From: Verrucomicrobiota bacterium
GTDB lineage: Bacteria > Verrucomicrobiota > Verrucomicrobiia > Chthoniobacterales > UBA10450
Assembly: GCA_003219355.1 (NCBI GenBank)
Contig: QHOQ01000131.1
Location: forward strand, 1 to 5,187
Length of the DNA stretch: 5,187 nt
Direction: 5' to 3'
The notes under the pieces were generated by a model that made no database searches, was not told the origin of the DNA, and worked only from the letters and a program-made list of their open reading frames with translations. The translations under genes and the position numbers were made by a program. Below, one piece after another: positions 1 to 5,187 of the stretch (position 1 is its first letter; each line of letters starts with the position of its first letter).

Positions 1-77
1 TGTTCGCCGCTGGAACCTAAAATAACCCGGACTTCGCGGGCGCGAATCCGACCGTTTACACGAAATTGTTGTTGCAG
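1..77 (-). CDS. infC: Translation initiation factor IF-3, N-terminal fragment (runs off the left edge)
   Basis: IF-3 binds the 30S ribosomal subunit, prevents premature 50S joining and checks the start codon and initiator tRNA. Reading leftwards, the 25 visible codons begin LQQQF and continue RVNGRIRAREVRVI then LGSSGE. This matches the start of the IF-3 N-terminal domain (E. coli has RINGEIRAQEVRL followed by GEQLGI). The frame is closed upstream by a TAA at 95-93. Between that stop and the conserved motif there is no ATG, GTG or TTG; the best candidate start is CTG at 77-75, eleven bases after a clean AAGGAG at 94-89. IF-3 genes in other bacteria use rare starts such as AUU, which lets IF-3 repress its own translation, so a rare start is expected biology here. 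The first few residues before RVNG are not conserved in the family and the exact start is uncertain. The rest of the gene, and the usual rpmI and rplT neighbours, would lie beyond the left edge. Confidence 0.85.
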   Translation of the reverse strand, partial: MQQQFRVNGRIRAREVRVILGSSGE

Positions 78-88
78 ATTAAACCAAG

Positions 89-94
89 CTCCTT
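89..94 (-). promoter_or_regulatory. Shine-Dalgarno site of infC
   Basis: On the minus strand this is AAGGAG, the strongest ribosome binding site in the window. It overlaps the TAA stop (95-93) that closes the infC frame. The spacing is 11 bases to the in-frame CTG at 77-75, slightly long. No closer standard start exists in that frame, so the site supports initiation at a non-standard codon rather than at a missed ATG upstream. Confidence 0.7.
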
Positions 95-242
95 ATCGGC
101 GAAGCGGGAGTGCACCGCAGCGTCGTATTTCTTTTGTCGCATTTTCCAGCGCCAGCTTATCGCCGTTCGCCGGAACACTCTGGCATGGCCGCAGCTGCGA
201 TGACCGCGACAATGGACCCGCGGTTTCGCGAGCCGAAGAGAA

Positions 243-270
243 GTTGTAAACGAGATTTCGGCACTCGCAA
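243..270 (-). promoter_or_regulatory. Possible weak sigma-70-type promoter for infC
   Basis: On the minus strand TTGCGA (270-265) and TACAAC (248-243) are separated by 16 bases, each matching the -35 and -10 consensus at four of six positions. It lies just after the stop codon of the upstream thioredoxin-fold gene and would give an infC leader of roughly 160 bases. Matches of this quality occur by chance, so this is only a candidate. The rest of the 78-298 interval shows no convincing small gene, terminator or RNA gene; it includes a 10-bp palindrome CGCAGCTGCG at 190-199 of unknown meaning. Confidence 0.2.
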
Positions 271-298
271 CATTAATCTATACCCATGCCATTTTTCC

Positions 299-955
299 TC
301 AGGCAGGTGGCGCACCGAAATGAGCGGCATGTGCCGTGTAAGCTTGGACGTCATCCAACATCGCGTCGAGCGCAGCCACAAGCGGCGTCACTCTGGCAAA
401 CCCGGAAAAGACCGCGCGATCGCCAATTTCGCTGTCGAGTACGAAGGTGGGCCGTTGCGTCACTTGCAACAAGTGAAAATCAGCGGTGTCCGCGCGGACG
501 CGCGCTTCAATCACGGTCGAACGCGCCCGTTCGAGCAATTTTTTTGCATCGACATTGGCCGCTTTCGCTCCGATCTCGGCAGCGATTTCCCATTCGGCGA
601 ATCGTTTGCCCTCGCGCAAGCCGGCGTAGGCCAGGGCGAGGCGCACATGGTCATCCCTAATCCCAAGATCTTTCGCAGCTTCGGCCACGCAATTTGGGGC
701 CAGATATTCGGGCTTGCCCGGCTCAAACCACTCGCTGCTCAACATAAATGGCGAGCGCATGATTGTACCGCTGCGGCGGTAAAACCATTCTTCCTGCTCG
801 CGGGAGGTCGGAAGACCGGTCTTGTCGAGCAATGCAATCTTCCACTGAAACTCGATTTTATCGTGGTAACGCTTTTTCAATTCGGCCCACGCTGGCTCTG
901 CCCAAAAACACCAGGAAGAGATGACGTCCAGATAATACGTGACTGTGATACGCAT
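299..955 (-). CDS. DsbA-family thioredoxin-fold protein (FrnE / HCCA isomerase / GST-kappa type) with SSWC active site
   Basis: The 218-residue product has no signal peptide and is predicted cytoplasmic. It begins MRITVTYYLDVISSWCFWAE, the first beta strand and active-site helix of the DSBA-like thioredoxin fold. The long all-alpha insertion (about residues 50-140) and the cis-proline loop QRPTF (P169) before a FVLD strand complete the family pattern; 218 residues is a usual length. Dithiol relatives such as FrnE have CPWC at the active site; here residues 13-16 are SSWC, so the N-terminal nucleophilic cysteine is replaced by serine and only C16 remains. A serine at this site is typical of 2-hydroxychromene-2-carboxylate isomerase and kappa-class glutathione transferases, so a glutathione-dependent isomerase or transferase role is more likely than disulfide exchange, but the substrate cannot be named. 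The ATG at 955-953 fits the start of the fold; no clear Shine-Dalgarno precedes it. A long open frame on the opposite strand is an antisense shadow. Confidence 0.85.
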   Translation of the reverse strand: MRITVTYYLDVISSWCFWAEPAWAELKKRYHDKIEFQWKIALLDKTGLPTSREQEEWFYRRSGTIMRSPFMLSSEWFEPGKPEYLAPNCVAEAAKDLGIRDDHVRLALAYAGLREGKRFAEWEIAAEIGAKAANVDAKKLLERARSTVIEARVRADTADFHLLQVTQRPTFVLDSEIGDRAVFSGFARVTPLVAALDAMLDDVQAYTAHAAHFGAPPA

Positions 956-983
956 GGCGTTTGTAAGGTGAATGTGCTTCGGG

Positions 984-996
984 GAAGTTCAACTTC
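984..996. repeat. Perfect 6-1-6 inverted repeat, possible operator
   Basis: GAAGTT, one C, then AACTTC forms a perfect palindrome in the divergent intergenic region. Its near edge is about 28 bases upstream of the thioredoxin-fold start codon, where a repressor could cover the promoter or leader. The symmetry is what a dimeric regulator binds, but no regulator gene is present in the window and a 13-base palindrome can arise by chance. Confidence 0.3.
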
Positions 997-1012
997 GAAC
1001 GGCTTCGTCTAA

Positions 1013-1030
1013 ATGTTAAAAATGTTACAA
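1013..1030. repeat. Two tandem 9-bp units (ATGTTAAAA / ATGTTACAA)
   Basis: Two adjacent 9-base units differ at one position. They are followed by similar AT-rich words (GCATTAAAAG, AGTTATAAAG) up to about 1050. They sit in the same intergenic region as the AACGTT cluster at 1087-1144 and share the GTTA/TAAC core with it, so the whole region may be one decayed array of short words. Confidence 0.4.
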
Positions 1031-1086
1031 GCATTAAAAGAGTTATAAAGCCAACAAGACCCAGCGAGTCGAACCGAGTTGAATGC

Positions 1087-1144
1087 TGTAACGATTTAAT
1101 AATTTAACGTTGTAACGTTGTGACTCTTGTAACGTTTCAACGTC
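1087..1144. repeat. Cluster of AACGTT-type intergenic repeat words
   Basis: Copies of the palindromic core AACGTT or a one-base variant begin at 1090 (AACGAT), 1106, 1114, 1131 and 1139 (AACGTC). The offsets are 16, 8, 17 and 8 bases, close to multiples of eight. The 10-mer TTGTAACGTT occurs exactly twice, at 1110-1119 and 1127-1136. The cluster ends about 10 bases before the rhomboid start codon, so it may overlap that gene's promoter or leader. It could be a DNA-binding array, a decayed microsatellite, or a lineage-specific intergenic word. Confidence 0.55.
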
Positions 1145-1154
1145 GCCCGGACAA

Positions 1155-2186
1155 GTGAACCTCAATCACATCTTTCTTTTTCTCGCGGTAATTTCGCCGC
1201 TTCTTGTCCTCGCACGTGCCTGGCGTCCCGGCCCAATTTATAGAGGCTGGCGGGTCGCGGCACTCGTTGTTCTTGTCATTACTGGTGTAACGTGGATCTT
1301 TTTCCGCTCTGCGGCTGGTTACATCGGGGGCGGAGCTTGGTTCGCCTTTCTGTTCCTTCCGGCGATTGGATTGCGAAAAGTGACGGAGCTTGCCGCGCGT
1401 CAAGATTACCGATCGGCGAGAAAGCTTGCGGCGGCTCTTCAGATTTTGCATCCGACGACCGAGTTGCGCGAGCAGGTTCAATTATTCCGCCATTTGGAAT
1501 TTCATCAGAACGATCGAGCAGGTTTTGCGTCGTTTCCAATCCAGCTTGAAATCGCAGAGAAAGATCGACGTCGTTATTTCCGTAATGCGCCTGCGGTTTT
1601 GATTCTCATTCTGTTAAATGCCGGCGTATTTATCTTCGAGATCTCCTTTGGCAATTGGGCGGACCCCGAAGTGCTGCATCAGCTCGGCGCGCTCGAACCT
1701 CACGCAGTCGTGGTGGAGGGACAGTACTGGCGTCTGTTCACCGCGCTTTTTTTGCACGCAGGTTTTGTGCATCTGCTTTTCAATCTCTTTGCCCTCTACG
1801 TGCTCGGTCCGTCGCTGGAGCGGTCAATCGGCTCGGTACGATTCATGATCTGCTACCTGATTTCGGGACTTGCCTCGAGCGCAGGCGTTGTCGTGTTGAC
1901 CGTAATTGGAATCGTTCAGGTGGCTCAACTCGTCGGCGCGTCGGGATGCATCATGGGTATCGTTGGCGCCTGGGCGGGATTTTTGGTTCAACATCGACAC
2001 GCGCCACATGCAAAACAGCGATTGGGCAATGTGCTGATGATTATCGCGATTCAAACTGCATTCGATCTTTCGACGCCGCAGGTCAGCATGGCAGCGCACC
2101 TTTGCGGATTAATCACCGGGTTTATTCTCGGGCTAATTCTCGCACCACGACCTGCAGCCAAGGTCGGTGACTCCGGCAGAGATTGA
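1155..2186 (+). CDS. Rhomboid-family intramembrane serine protease with N-terminal membrane/TPR-like extension
   Basis: Rhomboids cleave transmembrane substrates within the lipid bilayer. The catalytic core occupies about residues 145-332 of 343. It shows the YWR motif (191-193) of the first loop, H201/H206/N210 in the HxxxxHxxxN helix (H206 and N210 match the oxyanion residues of GlpG), the GASG motif with catalytic serine S263, and the final helix AHLCGLITG with catalytic histidine H315 in the AHxxGxxxG pattern. All catalytic residues are intact, so activity is expected. Before the core are three predicted membrane segments (about 5-22, 34-50, 58-73) and a charged stretch (74-140) whose ARQDYRSARKLAAALQ helices resemble one TPR unit. 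The start is a GTG: the frame is closed by TAA at 1113-1115 and no ATG lies between that stop and the first membrane helix. No clear Shine-Dalgarno precedes it. The substrate is unknown. Confidence 0.88.
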   Translation: MNLNHIFLFLAVISPLLVLARAWRPGPIYRGWRVAALVVLVITGVTWIFFRSAAGYIGGGAWFAFLFLPAIGLRKVTELAARQDYRSARKLAAALQILHPTTELREQVQLFRHLEFHQNDRAGFASFPIQLEIAEKDRRRYFRNAPAVLILILLNAGVFIFEISFGNWADPEVLHQLGALEPHAVVVEGQYWRLFTALFLHAGFVHLLFNLFALYVLGPSLERSIGSVRFMICYLISGLASSAGVVVLTVIGIVQVAQLVGASGCIMGIVGAWAGFLVQHRHAPHAKQRLGNVLMIIAIQTAFDLSTPQVSMAAHLCGLITGFILGLILAPRPAAKVGDSGRD

Positions 2187-2248
2187 CTGGTTTCGGCACG
2201 ACGCCAACAACATCGCGATCGTCTAGGTGCCGTAGTGCGACCAATCGA

Positions 2249-2290
2249 GGCGAATCGAGAAGCATGTGGAGCGGCAATTCGCCCCGCTCT
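2249..2290 (+). other. Two overlapping inverted repeats (possible alternative RNA hairpins)
   Basis: GGCGAAT (2249-2255) can pair with ATTCGCC (2277-2283), loop 21 bases. GGAGCGG (2268-2274) can pair with CCGCTCT (2284-2290, one G-U pair), loop 9 bases. The right arm of the first lies in the loop of the second with no linker, so the two are unlikely to form together. No T-run follows, so neither is a standard Rho-independent terminator. They lie in the 198-bp gap between the rhomboid and DUF2911 genes, about 95 bases before the latter's start. Stems this short can occur by chance. Confidence 0.25.
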
Positions 2291-2384
2291 TGCATCGATG
2301 ACTGAAGGCGAAAGAGAAAACAATTATCTGGTAGCGGAACGCCCGAAAATCTGAGAAGGGTAATGACTTTGCGACGCAAAAATT

Positions 2385-3449
2385 ATGAAAACACTTAAGC
2401 CATCTACTCTTTGTATTGTCATTTTTGGATTGACCGGTGCCGCTTTTGCTCAAAACGATTTGAACCTGCCTGATGTCAGCCAAGCTGCGGAGGTCAAACA
2501 GCGCATCGCCCTGACGGATATCACGGTGAAATATCATCGGCCCCTGGTGAACGGACGAAAAATTTGGGGTGGCCTCGTTCCGTACGGCAAAGTTTGGCGC
2601 GCGGGCGCCAATGAAAACACAACAATTGAATTCAGCGACCCGGTTTCGGTGGAGGGGCAAGCGCTGACCAAAGGAACTTATGGACTGCACATGATACCGA
2701 ACCCGGATTCATGGACCGTAATTTTTTCAAAAACCAACACAGCGTGGGGCAGCTACAGTTATAAGCAGGACGAAGATGCTCTGCGCGTAAATGTGAAACC
2801 GCGCCCGCTCGCCGAGATGAAAGAGGCGCTCGAATTCGATTTTGAGGATTTGAAGCCGGACTCGACAGCGGTGACGCTGAAGTGGGAGAAGCTGGGTGTC
2901 CCTTTCACCGTCTCGATCAAGGACTCTGACCAGACGCTGCAGAACATCCGAGCCCAATTAAAGGGGCGTGGCCAGTTTACCTGGCAGGCTTTGGACGAAG
3001 GTGCGCAATTTTGTTTAACCAGAAAGATCAATCTGGACGAGGCGTTGCGCTGGGCTGATGCCTCTGTTCAGAACGAGGAAAGATTCGATAACCTCAGCAC
3101 CAAAGCGGACATCCTCAAAGCTCTGAACCGGCCGGATGAGGCAAAAGCCGCGTGGAATCATGCGCTCGAAATTGCTACGCCGGTGCAGCTTTATTCCTAT
3201 GGGCGGCGTTTGCAGAGTGAGAAGAAGGGTGCGGAAGCAATGGAAATTTTCCAAGACGTCGCCAAGCGGTTCCCACAAACTGTTTACGGACATTTGGCGC
3301 AGGCCCGCATCAAGTCAGCGGCCGGAGATTTTACCGGTGCCGCGGCAGAGGCGACGGAGGCACAAAATTCCGCTCCTACCGATGCGCAGAAGCAAAGCAT
3401 CAAAGCGCTGATCGATCGACTGCAATCAAAGCAGGACATTAACAAATAG
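2385..3449 (+). CDS. Secreted DUF2911-domain protein with C-terminal TPR region
   Basis: The 354-residue product starts with a Sec signal peptide: K2 and K5, a hydrophobic stretch (about 9-20) and a cleavage site AFA|QN after residue 22. It is therefore expected in the periplasm or outside the cell. Residues about 35-175 are a DUF2911 domain, recognised by KYHRPLVNGRKIWGGLVPYG (49-68), KVWRAGANENTTIEF, the KGTYGLHMIP hairpin, W110 and the WG at 121-122. The biochemical role of DUF2911 is not established. Residues about 200-345 are alpha-helical with TPR-like pairs (NLDEALRWADASV, DEAKAAWNHALEIA, GAEAMEIFQDVAKRFP, GDFTGAAAEATEAQ), suggesting protein-protein contact. The ATG at 2385 places the signal peptide correctly; the nearest purine-rich stretch, GAGAAGGG at 2353-2360, is too far upstream to be its ribosome binding site. 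The PIG-L gene starts 37 bp after the stop, suggesting co-transcription. Confidence 0.85.
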   Translation: MKTLKPSTLCIVIFGLTGAAFAQNDLNLPDVSQAAEVKQRIALTDITVKYHRPLVNGRKIWGGLVPYGKVWRAGANENTTIEFSDPVSVEGQALTKGTYGLHMIPNPDSWTVIFSKTNTAWGSYSYKQDEDALRVNVKPRPLAEMKEALEFDFEDLKPDSTAVTLKWEKLGVPFTVSIKDSDQTLQNIRAQLKGRGQFTWQALDEGAQFCLTRKINLDEALRWADASVQNEERFDNLSTKADILKALNRPDEAKAAWNHALEIATPVQLYSYGRRLQSEKKGAEAMEIFQDVAKRFPQTVYGHLAQARIKSAAGDFTGAAAEATEAQNSAPTDAQKQSIKALIDRLQSKQDINK

Positions 3450-3477
3450 CGGCGCACAGACTCACCCGATCATAACC

Positions 3478-3482
3478 GGGAG
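3478..3482 (+). promoter_or_regulatory. Shine-Dalgarno site of the PIG-L deacetylase gene
   Basis: GGGAG lies four bases before the ATG at 3487, which favours that start over the in-frame ATG at 3499. CCCG at 3465-3468 could pair with CGGG at 3477-3480 and partly hide the site, but the stem has only four base pairs. Confidence 0.5.
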
Positions 3483-3486
3483 CTTG

Positions 3487-5187
3487 ATGTTGCAAGGGAT
3501 GCGTCAGCGGATTTTGCGGAACTGGCTTACAGCGGTCGCTGTTGGCATGGCCGCGGCATCTCGAGCGGCGAGTGCGGTGGATGCGCCGCCATTATTTCCC
3601 GAACCGATGAGTGGTAGCGAGATTCAACTCGCCTTGCAGAAACTCAATGTGCTCGGCCGGGTTCTGTACATCGCGGCCCATCCGGATGATGAAAATACAA
3701 ACCTGATGGCGTTCTGGGCAAACGGCTCACTTTACGAAACAGCTTATCTCTCGATTACGCGCGGAGATGGTGGTCAGAATCTAATCGGTCCGGAATTACG
3801 CGAGCGCCTCGGAGTTATTCGAACGGAGGAATTGCTCGCCGCCCGCAGACTTGATCATGCCCAACAATTTTTTTCACGGGCGGTCGATTTCGGATTTTCA
3901 AAAACGGCGGAGGAGACTCTGCGAATCTGGGATCACGAGAAGATTCTTTTCGACGTGGTTTGGGTAATTCGGAAGTTTCGCCCAGATGTAGTGGTCACTC
4001 GTTTTAGTCCTGAAGACCACTTGACTCACGGACATCACACCGCTTCGGCGATACTGGCGCAGGAAGCGTTCGCGGCTGCGAGTGACCCAAATCGTTTTCC
4101 AGAGCAACTGGCTTTTGTAAAACCGTGGCGCCCGACTCGGCTCGTTTGGAACACATCGCCATTCTTTTTCTCAAACCGGAATCTGCCGTTCGATCCAACC
4201 GGCCTGACAATCCTCGAGGCCGGCGGTTACAATCCGCTATTAGGGAAGGCCTACACGGAGATCGCAGCGGCTAGTCTCAGTATGCACAAGAGTCAGGGCG
4301 TGGGTGGCACGCCGCGACGTGGAGCGCGCAAGGAATATTTCAAACTATTAGAAGGCGAGCCTATGACGAGCGCGCTTTTCGACGGCGTCGATACGAGCTG
4401 GTCGCGGGTTGCGAATTCGGAAGCGCTCGCCGCCAAGATTCGTCAGATCATTACAAGGTTTCATCCAACCGATCCGGCCGTATCGGTAGCTGAGCTATTG
4501 GAGCTCCGGCAAGCGCTGAGCGAACTAAAGAATGACGATTGGATATCGGAAAAGAAAGCGGAGCTGGATCAGATCATCGCCGCGTGTCTCGGCTTGCATG
4601 TCGAAGCGTCGACGACCAACGCAACGATCACGCCGGGGCAGACCGCCGACATTAAACTGGAAGCAATTAATCGCTGCAATATTCCAGTCACACTGCAGGA
4701 AGTAGGATTTCCTCTCTCGGGCGACTGGAAGCGAATCGATGCAGCGCTTCCGCCTAACGAACTCGTCGCGAAAGATCTGTCGTGCAAAATCCCGGAGAAC
4801 ACGCCTTACTCTCAGCCTTACTGGCTTCACCAGCCGGGGACGCTCGGTACCTTTGCGGTCGGTGATCAGAGACTTATCGGCCTGCCGGAAAATCCGCCTC
4901 ATCTTCCGATGGAGATAACGCTGCAAGTTAGCGGGCAGGAACTTAGTTACATTGTCGACACGAGATACCGCACAGTGGATCCGGTGGCGGGCGAATTGCG
5001 ACAACCGATAGTTATTGCGCCGCCTGTTTTCACGGATTTCGCCAACGGCGTGCTCATGTTCGCGACGAATCAACCGAAGTCCGTTCCAGTGCGTGTGATT
5101 GCATCCACCGGACCGGTTAAGGGACAACTGAAATTGACCGCGCCTGATGGTTGGCACGTCGATCCCGCCACTGTGCAGATCGACCTA
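3487..5187 (+). CDS. Secreted PIG-L / LmbE-family zinc N-deacetylase, long form (runs off the right edge)
   Basis: The family removes N-acetyl groups from amino sugars or sugar conjugates using one zinc ion (for example MshB, and the GlcNAc-PI deacetylase PIG-L). The reading frame stays open for 567 codons from the ATG at 3487 to the window end. Residues 1-30 are a Sec signal peptide: R6, R8, R11, a hydrophobic WLTAVAVGMAAA stretch and the likely cleavage site ASA|VD. The catalytic domain spans about 50-300. It has AHPDDE (64-69; zinc ligands H65 and D68, general base D67), TRGDGGQN (91-98), RTEEL (112-116), and DHLTHGHH (177-184), where H181 and H184 match the HxxH pair that supplies the third zinc ligand. 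After a helical stretch (about 325-370) comes beta-rich sequence from about 371, resembling Ig-like or NPCBM-associated repeats, continuing past the edge. The substrate cannot be read from the sequence; a secreted polysaccharide or glycoconjugate is plausible. Likely in one operon with the DUF2911 gene. Confidence 0.9.
   Translation, partial: MLQGMRQRILRNWLTAVAVGMAAASRAASAVDAPPLFPEPMSGSEIQLALQKLNVLGRVLYIAAHPDDENTNLMAFWANGSLYETAYLSITRGDGGQNLIGPELRERLGVIRTEELLAARRLDHAQQFFSRAVDFGFSKTAEETLRIWDHEKILFDVVWVIRKFRPDVVVTRFSPEDHLTHGHHTASAILAQEAFAAASDPNRFPEQLAFVKPWRPTRLVWNTSPFFFSNRNLPFDPTGLTILEAGGYNPLLGKAYTEIAAASLSMHKSQGVGGTPRRGARKEYFKLLEGEPMTSALFDGVDTSWSRVANSEALAAKIRQIITRFHPTDPAVSVAELLELRQALSELKNDDWISEKKAELDQIIAACLGLHVEASTTNATITPGQTADIKLEAINRCNIPVTLQEVGFPLSGDWKRIDAALPPNELVAKDLSCKIPENTPYSQPYWLHQPGTLGTFAVGDQRLIGLPENPPHLPMEITLQVSGQELSYIVDTRYRTVDPVAGELRQPIVIAPPVFTDFANGVLMFATNQPKSVPVRVIASTGPVKGQLKLTAPDGWHVDPATVQIDL

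Noticed and set aside
92..162. Direct repeat CTTATCG at 92-98 and 156-162
   Set aside because: Seven bases repeated once in 70 bases is near chance expectation, and one copy overlaps the infC ribosome binding site, which explains its sequence.
157..381. A 74-codon leftward open frame between the thioredoxin-fold gene and infC
   Set aside because: It overlaps the 3' end of the thioredoxin-fold gene in another frame, has no recognisable domain and no good ribosome binding site.
110..1012. A 300-codon rightward open frame
   Set aside because: It lies opposite the DsbA-family gene, whose leftward product has clear family motifs. The rightward translation is rich in R, H, C and P with no recognisable domain, as expected for an antisense shadow.
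1013..1144. CRISPR array
   Set aside because: The repeated words are only 6-10 bases with 8-17 base offsets; CRISPR repeats and spacers are much longer and more uniform, and no cas gene is present.
2249..2290. Rho-independent terminator after the rhomboid gene
   Set aside because: The hairpins are not followed by a T-run, so a standard terminator is not supported.
2223..2690. A 155-codon leftward open frame covering the gap before DUF2911
   Set aside because: Half of it lies opposite the signal peptide and conserved domain of DUF2911, and its translation shows no family resemblance.
4525..5157. A 210-codon leftward open frame
   Set aside because: It is antisense to the uninterrupted PIG-L frame and its arginine-rich translation is typical of a shadow frame.
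1..5187. A novel defence, mobile or biosynthetic system
   Set aside because: All five genes belong to recognisable families, none is a transposase, integrase, nuclease, toxin or core biosynthetic enzyme, and no attachment-site or terminal repeats were seen.

Overview
The window looks like chromosomal DNA from an uncultured or little-studied soil or sediment bacterium, most likely Verrucomicrobiota (Chthoniobacterales / Udaeobacter-like). This placement is an inference. It rests on the pairing of a DUF2911 protein with a long secreted PIG-L/LmbE deacetylase, a rhomboid protease with an N-terminal extension, the moderately GC-rich coding style, and an intergenic cluster of short TAACGTT-type words. 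No rRNA, tRNA, CRISPR array, transposase or integrase was seen.

Layout. The left part (1-955) is read leftwards. The first 77 bases are the 5' end of infC (translation initiation factor IF-3), recognised from its conserved N-terminal motif. It has a good Shine-Dalgarno but no ATG, GTG or TTG in frame, so a rare start codon, probably CTG, is required. About 220 bases upstream of it lies a complete DsbA/FrnE/HCCA-isomerase-type thioredoxin-fold protein (299-955), whose active site reads SSWC instead of CPWC. Between this gene and the next is a 199-bp AT-rich divergent intergenic region (956-1154) carrying a perfect inverted repeat and a cluster of short AACGTT-type repeats.

The right part (1155-5187) is read rightwards. 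It holds a rhomboid intramembrane serine protease with three extra predicted N-terminal membrane segments and a TPR-like cytosolic or periplasmic insert (1155-2186), a 198-bp gap with possible competing hairpins, a secreted DUF2911 protein with a C-terminal TPR region (2385-3449), and 37 bp later a secreted PIG-L/LmbE zinc deacetylase (3487 to beyond the right edge). The last gene runs open for 567 codons without a stop.

How the genes may work together. The DUF2911 and PIG-L genes are close enough to be co-transcribed and both carry Sec-type signal peptides, so they probably act outside the cytoplasm; no shared substrate can be read from the sequence. The rhomboid may be read with them or separately. 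The infC gene is a housekeeping gene whose predicted rare start codon would make it self-regulated, as known for IF-3 in other bacteria. I see no convincing sign of a previously undescribed multi-gene system; the points most worth checking are the infC start, the SSWC active site and the intergenic repeat cluster.
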